Source: Athene noctua (Eukaryota; Chordata; Aves; Strigiformes; Strigidae). From it: 64,000 nt of DNA. This document shows, piece by piece, positions 37,551-49,610 of the stretch. The DNA lies in NCBI RefSeq assembly GCF_965140245.1, contig NC_134037.1, forward strand, positions 83,584,406 through 83,648,405, given 5' to 3'. A program made the position numbers and the translations under genes. The stretch's first letter is position 1, and each line of letters starts with the position of its first letter. A model generated the notes under the pieces. It did not search any database and had not been told where the DNA came from. It saw nothing but the letters and a program-made list of their open reading frames with translations.

Positions 37551-37566
37551 CCCCCCCCCCCCCCCC
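37551..37566. repeat. C16 homopolymer
   Basis: Sixteen consecutive C lie at 37551-37566, about 1.2 kb from a C13 run. The complementary G16 could form G-quadruplex structures. Confidence 0.9.
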
Positions 37567-38522
37567 GAATATGTAAGTATGTGTAGATGCATAATAACAA
37601 CCTGTGGGCTAAGAAAAATTACTCTTTTTAGATGGGCTGTCTTGATTATGCCTGTATTTTTCTTTTATTTTTTCTAATGCTATGCTTAAGATTTGCAGGT
37701 TCCTGTGATATTTTGATTAGCATTCAGTGTTTTGAGAGCCTTATGGGAACCAACAATAAGGAAAATTTACTTATGTTGGTGAGATTTTGTATGTTAATTC
37801 CTTTCATGTGTTCGTGTCAGTCTTTCCAGTGCAAAGCAGATGGATAGATTGTTTTGTGAGCTCCCTACAGGGAAATCAAACAACTTCTAATTGTCGTTTT
37901 CTTCCTATAATACTCTTGAGCTGTTAATTCCACAAGAAATTCTGTTAAAAGTACTGGTGGATGGATGAGGATGGGGAAACAGAATTATGAGATGCTCTCA
38001 CAATGCTTTGTTTGTAGGATGGACTTTTGAGCGAGTCATCCAAGCGTTTTGTCTGTACACTGCCCCACACAGTGTAGATGGTTGACTGCCTTGTATGTAG
38101 TTGTTTTGTTCTTTTTCCCGGCAGTGGAATTTGGGCAGCTCCAAGACTAAGCTTGTCAAAATTGCCACTGTCATCATGTCTGGAAGCCTCTGTAATGGGT
38201 TGAATGGGGTGAGTGTGTTGACTCGACCACTACCATGATGTGTCCGTATAGATCTGATTTAGAGAGGTGGTGCCCCTGAGTTGCCAGCTCTCTTTGCACC
38301 CTGTTGTCCTACCGTATGGTCTGGGTCAATTATAAATGATGGTGGTGTGGTGGAGATCTCCGTGTTTCAAGGCTTTGTTCCTCACATGCAGAACACACAG
38401 CTACTGTTTCAAGTGTTATATCTGCTCATCTTCCCTAACAGAGACTTGCAGGCAATGAAAGGGGAAATAGCTCAGCAAACCAAAGCAATTTTTGGAGTAA
38501 GAACCTGCTGAGCTGGTGGGGG

Positions 38523-38552
38523 TTTTTTTGTTTGTTTGTTTGTTTGTTTTTT
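38523..38552. repeat. (TTTG)n microsatellite
   Basis: About five TTTG units with flanking T-runs lie in intron 3. A similar shorter stretch occurs at about 33511-33532. Confidence 0.85.
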
Positions 38553-39924
38553 AATTTTTAGTTGGGTCTAAATGGACAGCAGTCTGTGAAAAGCATACCA
38601 GTTCCAGTATGGAGTCATTATCTGAGAGGGATACTTGGGACCTTTGTTTGCTGATAGGCACCTGGTCTATGCTACTTGTGAAAACATGATTGCTGAGCAA
38701 CATAATGTGTAAGAATCTGATTTGGAAGACTTAAAAAAAATTTAAAGCTAAAGACTGCTTGGAGCAGTGTGTATGTATCCCTTGGATTTCTGTGCCTGTA
38801 AAGGGAAGGTCTTATTTTCATAAGGCAGAACAGTTCACAGCAGTAAGTAGGTAGTGTGAGGGCTGTAACACGTGTGTGGAGTGGGAGAAGCCTTTGTTTC
38901 AGGGCAGTGCTTTGGCGGAAGGTGGTGACTTCAGTGCAATATGTTACACTGCTGCAAAGCTGCTGACATGAAGTACAACGTGGTAGCAGAGGAAGTGCCA
39001 CCTCTGAGGTTATTGCAGTGAGATGCAGCTTTGTTTTAGTCAGCTTGAGAACCTGTTTCTGTAGAGAAGCTTACTTTGCACGGTGCTCTGAACCCCGCAG
39101 ACTTTCTGAATTGTTTTTGTTTTTTTTTTTTTAAACAATTTGGTGCCATTTAGCAAATGTCAGGAGATACCGAATGTTTTAAAATTGGGAATCAATTGGA
39201 CAAAGTGTGCTTGAGGTACAATTTCCAGGAAAAAACCCACGTTTTTTACAGCTTTTACATTTGATTTTTTTTTTTTTTCCTTCCAGAGTTGCAAGATTCA
39301 ACTACAATTGTCACTGTCCAAAATTATTTAAATTGTTTTATGTTTACCCCATGTATGCTTTGGAACCAAAAGCGGTCTTGGGAAAGCAATGTTCAAGATG
39401 GTAGTTAGGAAAGAGACAAGAGCTCAGTATTTGTATATGTAAGCCACATAAGCTGTGCATGTAGGTCAAATAGCTAAAAAACTTTATTTTGTGATTTTTT
39501 TGTGTGCCTGTGGCCCACCAAAAGTAAACTTTGTTCTAACCTTTGTTCACAGTCTGGAGTGTGGTGAGGGAAAATGCGAGTTTGATGGAGGCCTCTGTGT
39601 AAATCTGGCAGTGTAATCTGAAGTCCTGCAGAAATCCGGGAGGAACCCAAATCACTTTCAGGAAAGAAAGGAGACTGAAGAAGCAGTTGCTAGTTGAGGT
39701 TGAGGGTGTAGGAAGGGAAGAGGATGAAGGGGCAGAGAAACAGACTGGGGAGAAACTGGGGTTTAAGGGTGCCTGTGAGTTACTGAGGAGAGGGAATTGG
39801 TTTGTGAGGCCAAGTTCAAAGGGAAGGGCAGGAAATAAGTCACCAGATATTAACAGTCAGCAAATATTTTGTGTTTAAATTATTTCCTTTGCCATTGAAT
39901 TCAGACTCCTTGAGCCTGGTGGAA

Positions 39925-40145
39925 ATTAGTGGATCAGACTAGACATCAAGAAGAAATTTTTTATGATGTGAGTGGTGAAACAGTGGGACAGGTTTCCTGG
40001 AGAGGTGGTATATGCTTCATCCCTGGAAACGTTGGATGGGGCTCTGAGCAACCTGATCTAGTTGAAGATGTCCCTGCTCACTGCAGAAGGGTTGGACTAG
40101 ATGACCTTTAAAGGTCCCTTCCAACCCACACCATTCTATGATTCT
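39925..40145 (+). mobile_element. CR1 LINE 3' fragment, plus strand
   Basis: The ORF2-terminal remnant (GACTAGACATCAAGAAGAAA) is followed by the 3' UTR with GGTTGGACTAGATGACCTTT, CCCTTCCAACCCACACCATT and the terminus CTATGATTCT. It is 5'-truncated to about 220 bases and lies in sense orientation to DISC1. Confidence 0.92.
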
Positions 40146-40504
40146 AATAAATTTTTAAAATTTGTGAATTGATTTTGACTTACAGCAGACAAAATAGACT
40201 GAGAACAAATTAAAAATGTTGTAAAGGGTTCTCTCTTACCGCTTGCTTTCTTAGAATATGGGCTTTTCTGGATGAAGTTGAACAGTGTAACTTCTGGGTG
40301 CTAGAACAGTGATGGATGGTGGAAATTGGAAATGTGGCTAGTCTGAACTAAGCTATCATCTTTGGTAGTTTTTAGACGGTTTTTGGTTTTGCATCTGCGG
40401 ATCCAGAGTGCTTGGGAAGGGTATCAGCTTAATTTGAGGGTAAAGTTTTTAATTCTTGAACAGCACTGGGGGTAGGGAAGGAACAATGAAAGAGGAAGTC
40501 ATTC

Positions 40505-40525
40505 ATATATACATATATATATATT
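40505..40525. repeat. Short AT dinucleotide microsatellite
   Basis: An alternating AT run with one interrupting ACAT unit lies in intron 3. Confidence 0.8.
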
Positions 40526-43500
40526 TGAGATTATGTAGACTACTAAATGTGAGAGTGGAGACCTGCATTATAAGAAAACATTGAGAACTATTGTGGGAAC
40601 TCATGAAGGAGAACGCAGTGAGCAAGAGAGGAAGAAAAAAGATTTTCTTTATCCAAAAGCAAAATTCTGACATTCAGGTAGTCATTTATAATGAATGGAT
40701 GTATTGTTTTCAGTTCATCTACCACACAGAGACTTCCTTTATCTTCTTGCTCCCCTTTTGTTTCTAGAGCAAAGCTTCAAGTTTTCTTACAGAGTTCTCT
40801 GCTGCAGTTTTCAGAGCAATTGATTTAGGGTTATGTGCACATGTTTATAATATCTTCATAGTTCGTTGTGTGAAATATCCATTCTATAAGAAAGAATATT
40901 TGATACCTTTTTATCAGCTTGCCTTTCCACAGAAATAAGATGATATTGTCTAATTGTGCTTTGTTTTTTGTAGTTCTGATCTATAGCAGGTGGCTTAAAC
41001 AGAACTGCAAGCTGATTTCTTCACGTATTATAGTCCTTTGGGGAACATTGCACAATTTAATATGTGCCACATTGAAAGAAAATAGATTTTAAAAACTTCA
41101 ACTTAAAGGAACTCTGCACCTGTCTATTGGTGCTTCATAGCCTATGCTTCGTGCTGCTTTGTGCATTTTTACAGCATGGCTTTTAAAAGTATGAAGATAA
41201 ACCTTTGCGGAACACATTATTTATATTAGCTTTGGACTTCTATCACAAAAAATAAAAATTAAAATCTTTCAAACAGTATGCTTTAGGATAGTATTCTCAA
41301 TATATTCAGGTTAGGCAATAACAAAGGAACCTTTTCTTTGTTTGACAGCTGGAACAAAGCACTTTAGATTCACAATATGTGCTTAAATAGAGTCTGGTAC
41401 AAAAAAATCTCAACATAATCTGACTGTGTCTTTAGTCATAAAATCCTTGATATAAAAGCCCAGATATAGTCCATCAGACTTTTAAATTTCTTGTTGTTTA
41501 GAACTTGCTTTATAAAAAGGACTAGTATCTCACAATATAATGCAATTAGTGGTAGAGTATTGCAATGTTTCACCGTTAATCTACTGGCCTGTCTTCTAGT
41601 CAATCTATGGCATTTATTCAGAAGCAGTGAAGAAAGGCAGATGTTAGCTTAGAGATACCTGGAGGAAGGAAAGGGACATAGTGAACTGGGACTGAACTGT
41701 CCTCAGTTGATGTTAATATATAGCTGACTGTTGTTCATGTATATGAACTGTGCTGATTGGAAACCTTTAGCTTTACCAAAGCTCTTCCTCTACCATCTCC
41801 AATGAAAGAAGGTGCTGTACTGCAAGCCAAGGAGCTTTGCACTGATTTCTGCTAGCTACCTTGTCCTGAGGGATCTTTTTAAGAGTAGAATTTAATTCAG
41901 AATAGGGATCTATGCCATTGTGCTGCATAGCCTTTTTAAAAAATGCAGATTCAGCCTGGAATCAGGGATACGTGTTTTTCTTCTGTACAATTTCATATGT
42001 AGTGACAGTACTGTCAGCACTGCTTACAAAAGAATGTTGATATCAAATAAAGTGCACTAGCAATCAGCTTGTTTTTTCGTTTAATGTATCTTTTGATGTT
42101 ATTGTAAATTATTTTTACTGTAAAGTCATACTGGAAATGTAGGCATCTCAGTGATTTCAGTGGAAATTTGATGTTTACAAAAGAATATGAAAAGCAAACA
42201 GTCAACAGGGCACAGATTATTTTTTATTGTGACTTGACTAAAACAGAAATGATGTCTCAAAATGCCTATGCATTAAAACCCTTGTGCTGTTTGAAAGAAT
42301 GTACAAATGCATCAAATCTGGACATAAGGTCTATGTGGGATAGACACTATAGAACTGTACCTTTGTTTTAGTGCACTTAGAGATGAGTAAGGGGTTGTCA
42401 CAAACAGAAGACCATCCGCTATTTCAGCAACTGTTATGCATGTCAGGCACTTGAAAAAATGTAATTTACTCCAGCATTTAGAAGATTATGGAAGTGGCTA
42501 GTTTTTGCTGCAATGTAAAATACTTATAAAGCTCTTACTATTAAAAATGTTGCTGTTCAAAATACTGTAAAAATGTTTTTCAGGAGTATCAGATTAAGAG
42601 CAGTGGAGATTAAGATGCTTCTGGTATACTGGAAGTATTATGCATCATTTTCACCCCTACTGTGTGTCTGATGCTTTGTTCTCTCCATTTGTCTCTTTGC
42701 CTGTCATTTGCTTTGTTGATTGTAAATTTGTTGGAGTAGGAATTTTTTTTCTGTTGTCCAAGCCTAGTACGATTAGGTTCTAGCCTCCATTGGAGGCTCC
42801 TCTGTGAGATGGTAGCAGCAAATAATAACTACTTTGCTTGCAGGATAGTCATGTTACAGTAAATTGTGATGTATGTTTATGCAGATAATCCTGATGTGCC
42901 TTAAGCTCAGCTCAGAAAGAACAACTGTGAGGATAGTTCAGCCTACATCATTGCAGGTGATGACAAGAAAGAAATATTAAAACCCAAGATTTTTCTAATG
43001 CTGGCCAAGTAATTTAAGAGATTAATCACCCGGGTCAGGACTCGGACATTTTGTGCTGGGCTCTCGCCCCCCTCCTTTCCCAGAGGCATGCTGGAAGAAC
43101 CTTTCTGGCTTTGTGGCTTCTTGCTCTCTTCTTCCTGCTGATATTGAAAGTGACTCTACCTACATGCTCAGAAAACCTGCTGAGTTCTACAGCTTGTGCC
43201 CAAATCACTGCTTCATTTAATTTATTACTAAGAGACAGAGAACATGTTACAGATCTGAGTGACAATCTGTCAGCAGTGTTGCTGCTATGGATGCCCTATG
43301 AAATAGGGGGACTGGTCAAATTTTATGCTGAAAGTACATCAGGCTTGTAGTAGCACCCTTCTGGATAGAAGTTTCATATACAGCATAGACTTTTCAGTGT
43401 TAAGATGTAAACTGTAGTTGGGAAACTTGGTGTTGTGCTTCGGAGGAAGCATCTGTGAAACTTCTGAGAGTTTATCTTTTTGTTCAAAGCCTAAATGAAT

Positions 43501-44375
43501 GCTCTTAAACTCAATATGAGTTCGAGGGGAGGGAAAAATCAATATCTGCCAATGTGTCAAGCTTCTTTTTATAAGTAGTGTAACAGCTGAAATGTGTTCT
43601 TGTATTTTTTTAAAGCTTTCAGACTTCCCAACTCTGCTGCAACACTGACATTCAGTACATTAAATTCTGAAATGTTATATATGTTTTAAGGAGGCAGCAT
43701 TTTCCTGGCTTGTAACTGGGATGGATTGATGGAGGGGAAATGCAGAGCTTGCTGGGAGGCAGAGAGCCTGCTTGTAAGAAATCCTTCAGACGCTGTTCTC
43801 CATTGCTTCCCTCGCGGGGGCTGTTTTGAGTACCAGGATTCCTTCACTTTCCTCCCCCATCCAATTTATGTATACTGGAGTCTCATTGCCTGGAAGGAAA
43901 AAGAAGTGGGGAGACAGTAGACAGTTGTTGCTGCCTGCAGCAGGGGAAGCTTGTGGCATCGGACCTGACATCAGGTCATTGCTGTGTGTTTTGGCTATGC
44001 TGCCTTGAGTCTGGCTGGGAATTCAGGAGATGTATTCTCCTGTACTCTTCAGGTTACTAGTCTTTTCACTTTAAATAGCATCAGAATTGGAAGCAAACAT
44101 CAATCTAGCATCTCAGTAGGGTAAAGCAGGAATTAGAAGAGTTTGTCATCTGTACTAAGAGTGGCAAATAACAGGAACACACATAAAATAAAGAATTATG
44201 GAGTTGTAGCACTCTCTACAGGTTTTGAACCTCCTGACTCTAAAGGGTGTGCAGCAGCCAGGCGTTTTGCTCGGCTGTTCCTCAAGGTAGTCTTGATAGT
44301 TCAGGAGCACAGCTGGAATGCTGAATTTCACAAAGTTGCCTTTTTGGTTGGAGTGGAAAAAAATTAAGTGGCGGA

Positions 44376-44752
44376 TGTGGTGGTTTAGGCCCTGCCAGGA
44401 CCAGAGATCACATTGCCATTGTCCCTCCCCCACCCTTGGACCGAGTAGGGCACAAACCCCGGGGTTGAAATAAGGAGAAATTTAATACAACAGTGTAATA
44501 AACAATCTGAACAACAATAATATCAATAATAACAATAAACAGTAATTACAGTAAACAAGACAAAAGATATACAGAGAAATACCGCAGTGAACACATCCAG
44601 CCTGCCGCGTGTGCTTCCCGCAACCAAAGCCACCAAGGAAAGCTTCCCGTGCTGCCGCGCAGGACCTGACGTCAGCATGGTGTGAATAACCCGGCTAGAG
44701 ATCCTTTCTCCCTGCTGGGGAAACGTAACCCTGTCCTAGCTGAACCAGGACA
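44376..44752 (-). mobile_element. Solo LTR of an avian endogenous retrovirus, minus strand
   Basis: On the minus strand the element begins TGTCCTGGTTCAGC and ends TAAACCACCACA, which are termini I recognise from bird ERV LTRs. It has CpG-rich U3 sequence and an ATTAAA at 44486-44481 before the U5 tail. The flanks are GCGGA (44371-44375) and GCAGA (44753-44757), a 5-bp target-site duplication with one CpG-to-CpA type difference. No internal retroviral genes are present. It is 377 bases long. Confidence 0.85.
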
Positions 44753-45460
44753 GCAGATAAGGGGCTAATTTATTTGTGTTTTGCTCTAGCCTTTTATGAA
44801 CTGAACATGAACGTTTGACTGTGGGTATACAAGGGGTTATAGCCTTGTCTGGAAAGCTTTAACCTCTGCTTACTGGCCTTTCAGGAGCTAGACTGCTGGA
44901 AGTATTCCAAGGACCCTGGCCCAAATAGCATTTTAGTTCAGATTAGGTGTGCAAGCCTTTGAAGGGAATCTCCCAATTGTCCCATTGACCGTGCTTTGCT
45001 TTGCATTGTATAGCAATCTTGGAGTGCATGGACTGGTTTTCTTTCAGGTGGAACGAAGTCTGAAGATGTGCTCTAGAGATGTACCCAAGGGTCTCCAACT
45101 ACAAACTGGCCTTTGGTCCATGCAATTATGCTAAACCTGGTCTGAAATAAGACCTTCTGAACTGCAGATGTTGGGGCCTCAGTACTGAACTGTTTGGCTC
45201 TATAGATGTGTTCCGTTTAGTCCCCTATGACTAGGGTAGTCGTAGCTCTGGGGTACAGCTGCTGCTCCTGTCGCTTCAGTGAGCTCTTCCAGTGTCAGTC
45301 CCCAGCCCCATGCCTTTATGGAGCCAGACTTGCCTGGGTGTGCTCTTTAATTCTGCACTGGGTTTATTTTGCTGGTTTCCATATGCAGGGATGAATGGAA
45401 GGTAGAAAAGGTTTTGCTCTGTACCAGTGACCAGACAGCATGTGATAAAGGTTAGCTGCT

Positions 45461-46057
45461 TGTGGTGGTTTGACCTTGGCTAAATGCCAGGTACCCACCA
45501 AGTCGCTCTATCACTTCCCCCGCTTTCCCCTTGTTTTCTCAACAGGGCAAAGAGGGGAAAGAAAATAAGATAGACTAACCCTTGTGGGTAAAACAAAAGC
45601 AGTTTTAATATAAGTAAAGCGAAGTAAAGGTCCGCACGCAGAAGCAAAAAAAGAAAACAGATTTATTCTCTACTTCCCGTGATCAGGCGATGTCGGGCCT
45701 TCTCAGGAGGCAGGGCTCCGATACACGTAGCGGTTGCCTTGGAGGACCAAGGGTGACCCCACCCCCTTCCTCCTTTCTCCCAGCTTTATACTGAGCAGAC
45801 GTCATATGGTATGGAATATCCCTTTGGTCAGTTTGGGTCAGCTGTCCTGGCTGTGTCCCCTCCCAAGATCTTGCCCACCCCATCCCACTGGGGGTGAAAT
45901 GTCAGAAAGAGCCTTGGTGCTGTGTAAGCACCACTCAGCAGTAGCCACAACACCAGGGTGCTATCAACACCCTACCAGCTCCCAGCATAAAACACAGCAC
46001 CATGAGGGCTGCTGTAGGGGAAAAACAATTAATTCCAGCTCATCCAGACCCAGTACA
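45461..46057 (-). mobile_element. Solo LTR of an avian endogenous retrovirus, minus strand, with perfect target-site duplication
   Basis: On the minus strand the element begins TGTACTGGGTCTGG and ends AAACCACCACA. It is 597 bases long and flanked by identical CTGCT repeats at 45456-45460 and 46058-46062. In transcription order it shows TATAAA (45790-45785), then AATAAA (45667-45662) and ATTAAA (45609-45604). The family is one I recognise from bird genomes. No coding interior remains. It differs clearly from the neighbouring LTR 0.7 kb upstream in the window, although the last dozen bases are alike. Confidence 0.9.
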
Positions 46058-48189
46058 CTGCTCAAATATCCAAATGTAGTCTTAACCTCCCTTTTAAACA
46101 TATTGACTGTGTTAGAACTTGCAAGGAATTGAATATCTTGTGTGTATTTTTTTGGTACTGTGAAATGGTTAATTATTTTATCCTTAAATTAAGAGCACAC
46201 ACATATTCCAGTTGCTTGTAATACCTTCAGTTTTCACCACAGTATATGTCCTTACGTGTCATATCTGGATATTGGTCTTCATGTTCTCCTGCAAGTAGTT
46301 TTGTAGGAGCGAATGCTAGTAATTGGGCTGTAGATACCTTGATTATTACTCTGTTCTCCAGCTTCATTTCAGTCACGTATTCAAGCTCAGCATTAGACTC
46401 CTCACTTTCTAGCCTCTGTAGCACTGCTTTAGCTAATATAAGTCCCTCTGTCCTGGAAAGTGAGTAGTGCAATTTGAACATGATGATGCTTGAGTTATTA
46501 ATGTGCAAGGAAAGTGAAGAAGGAATGTTTTCTTTTATTTAGAGTGGAAAAAAAAGAAAGCAAACACCTAATAAGATCATCAGATTTTACTTTTAAGATT
46601 ACCAAATGGGATATGTGTTTAAATAATTCATAATTCCATTTTGAAATTCTCTGTTATAGTATATTTTGGAGACCAAAAGGATAGATAACCTGAGAAAAGA
46701 GAAGTTTCTGGTGGATAGATGTCTACCTGTTGGTGACTTTATTTTACTTTTTTTTTTAATTCCTTTTTCCCTCGTATCAGTGAAGTGATCTAGGAGTAGT
46801 GTCTTGCTCAGGAAGTCTTTCAGCTGACAGACATTAGAGGCTCAGGAACAGTATCGAGGTAAATGGGCACTTTGTACCCTGGTTCTTAGCCTCCTCTCTA
46901 AATGCCTGCTACTGTGTGTGGTTGAAGACAGGCTGCTGGAGGGCTCTTCAGATCTGAACCTGGAACTTCTTTAGTTCTTACAGAATAGGTAACTATCCTT
47001 GATACTGAGTATACAAAAACCCTTCAGTCATCTTGGAAGCTTCAAGTTTTTCAGAAAGTGAATGCTGGGGAGGTTACCTGGCTCTGGAATTATCTAGCAA
47101 GTAAGAAAAAGAATTTTAGGGCTGCAGTGTATGATTTACGCATGTAAACCCTACACAGATCCTGGTTTAGATCTTTCACATTTTAGGGAGAAGGGAGGGA
47201 AAGAGGGGAAGGGGTTTGTTTACAGGATTTGTGGGGCAGGTTCAAATGGCCTTCTTTAGTTGAATTAGCTGAAGAAACAATTTCTTAATGTCCAGCAATT
47301 TGTAAAATAGCACAATTGATCAGCAAAGAACAGACGTAAATAAATGTAAATACGTGTAGTATGTGGCAAATAAAGTTCTACCCTTACTGTGATGTTTTTC
47401 TTAAATGATGATAAATAGTTCTGATAAAGTGGAATAAAACCAGTATCAGAATATGTAAAAATTAGAGAAGGAGCCATATGTTCTCATATGGTCAGTTAAA
47501 AATTTTGAAAATTGTTTCCTTTGCTCAAGCTATTACAAAACATGATGTTTGGAGACAATGCAGTTCTCTGACTGCTGTCTGTTTAATCGAGTACAGCAGT
47601 TAGCATCTTCCAGGCCTGTACTCTGGCTCGGCTTTAAATTGAGTGGGGTGTCTGAAGTGCACCAGGTGGTAACAGATTGGGATGGAGGGTAATTTAAGGG
47701 TTAATTTTTGTGGTTTGCACTGTAGTAGAAGCTTTGTCTAGGTATCAGTAGGACTGCTGCAAGGCAGCAAGCTAGCAACAAAATACAGTGAAATAAAAGG
47801 CTGGTAAAGAGAATTAAGCCTTATTCCAAATGCTTTTCTATAAAACAGTATGTATTAAATACACTGAAGTTCCTTCATTTAAGAAACTCATCAAATGGGG
47901 GATTGCTTTTTGCATGTAAGCTGTGTGTTAAATAACTTACTTTGAGGTGAAGTATGGGACAGAACAACTAAGTATTAAGCCTTTGCATGGGATGGATGTG
48001 TCTGAGTGTGTTTGGTTTCTTTCAGTGTCTCAACCCATTGGTGAGCTCTGGGGTTCTGTGAAGGTCTTTTCTGTGTTGGAATAACATGCTTAAAAGACTA
48101 AAATGAAGGCAAAAGAAAGGGATGTCTTTGAATCTGATGCCTTATGAATAGCAAAGGCCTTCTGTGTCTGCTTCTTGGCTGAAAAATCC

Positions 48190-48330
48190 TAGAAAATATG
48201 GTGGGAAGGGATCTCAAGAGAACACAATTGATCTTGCTGGCCTTGACCTTAAAAACTATGCTAGAGCTATTCCTGAGAGATGTTTGTCTGACCTGAAAAG
48301 CAGCGCTGCCGGAGATTTCCTGTCTGTCCG
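48190..48330 (-). mobile_element. Old CR1/L3-like LINE remnant, minus strand
   Basis: The order GGTGGGAAGGGATCTCAAGA, then ATTCCTGAGAGATGTTTGTC, TGACCTG, and a GGAGATTTCC block resembles the reverse complement of old CR1/L3 3' regions. It is much more diverged than the other copies, so the borders are approximate. Confidence 0.5.
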
Positions 48331-49589
48331 AAGCACTTCGTTTTAGTGCTTTACTATATATGTTTTTCCTCATCTCCTTTGCTGCAACTCAGGTTTGTTA
48401 CCAAGGACTCAGATTCTGAGGAGAGGTGAAGAGCATTGTATTACTGCTTTCTTTGCAGCTTCCTGGTGCCTAATAATACTGGAAGTTACTCCTCTCAAGT
48501 CTTTACCTCCACTAGACTGAAGAACCCTTCTTATTGCCCTCTCTTTCACATGTCCTATTTGCTAGACTTCTGACTGTTTCCATTACTTCTGCTTGATCCA
48601 GATCTCTCTTAAGCTGCAGTGCTGAAAGCTGAACTAAGATGAGCTGATTTGCATGGTTTCCTGCTCAGCAGCTGGCACTGAGGTGCCCTGGTCTCTCCAT
48701 GCAGCTCGGTCAAGCTGAGGGGTCTCAGTGTTCAGCTAAGTGGTACTGGAGTCAATCTTGAGACGTAACCCCTAACTGCAATGCTGAAAGGATAAAAAAA
48801 AAAAAAAAATTAGTGCTGAGAGATAACAAGGGGATATGGCCAGCAATAGTACTTATAAAATGCCAGTGGAACAACTTATTTAGAAATGTCTTTTAGTAGA
48901 AACTAATTGAATACTGTGTAGACTGGAATGTATAAAGCAGGATGCAGCCAAGAATTAGAGAGACTGAAGTGGCATGTGAATTCCCTCATGTGTTTTCCTT
49001 CCCCAAAACAGCCCGTTTCTAGAGCCAGGATGGGTAGAAGTAGAACGATGAAACAACTGGACAGACAAACACAGTGTGAGCATGCACAATTATGTTGAAG
49101 AACAATGCCAATGTTGTTAAATGGCTGTAAAGAGTTGCCACAACTCCCACTGAGGTAACACAGGAAACCCAGTGGTGAATGGTTTGAGTAAAAGGATGTG
49201 TTCCCACATGTTTAGGATTCAGTGGTCATTGGTCACAATCCAACCCTTACTTTTGTGTTTGTAACAGTGATATTTTTGATGGCTGTGTTTGAAATTCCAC
49301 ATGAGATGTGAATATTGATATGTTTCTCTGGTCAAAGTATGGGCTTGGGAATCTCATCTGGGCCCAAATTCCAGTTTCCTCATGGTGATAGGGATAGGAC
49401 CAATCTGTTCAATTGTGGTCCCTGAGAAACATGTGGCAAATGTGGTTCATGTCCACTGCTGAAAAGGTGTTTCTCCTTCGCAGGAAGAGTATGCATATGT
49501 GTTTTGTGGTTGCTGGGGCAAGACCTGTACCCTGCAGTAACTCAGATGGTGATCATTTCAGCTAGAGCCTTTTGGTAGTGTTTTGCACC

Positions 49590-49610
49590 ATAATAATAAC
49601 AACAACAACA
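49590..49610. repeat. AAT/AAC trinucleotide microsatellite
   Basis: Three AAT units run into four AAC units in intron 3. Confidence 0.85.

Noticed and set aside
44376..46057. The two minus-strand LTRs as the ends of one provirus
   Set aside because: They differ in length (377 and 597 bp) and sequence, each has its own flanking repeat, and the 0.7 kb between them shows no retroviral coding sequence.
45734..46132. Plus-strand 132-codon frame rich in Pro, Ser and His
   Set aside because: It overlaps the antisense of the solo LTR at 45461-46057 and runs past its end, so it is incidental.
48164..48346. Short plus-strand frame that looked protein-like
   Set aside because: The DNA order fits the reverse complement of an old CR1/L3 element.
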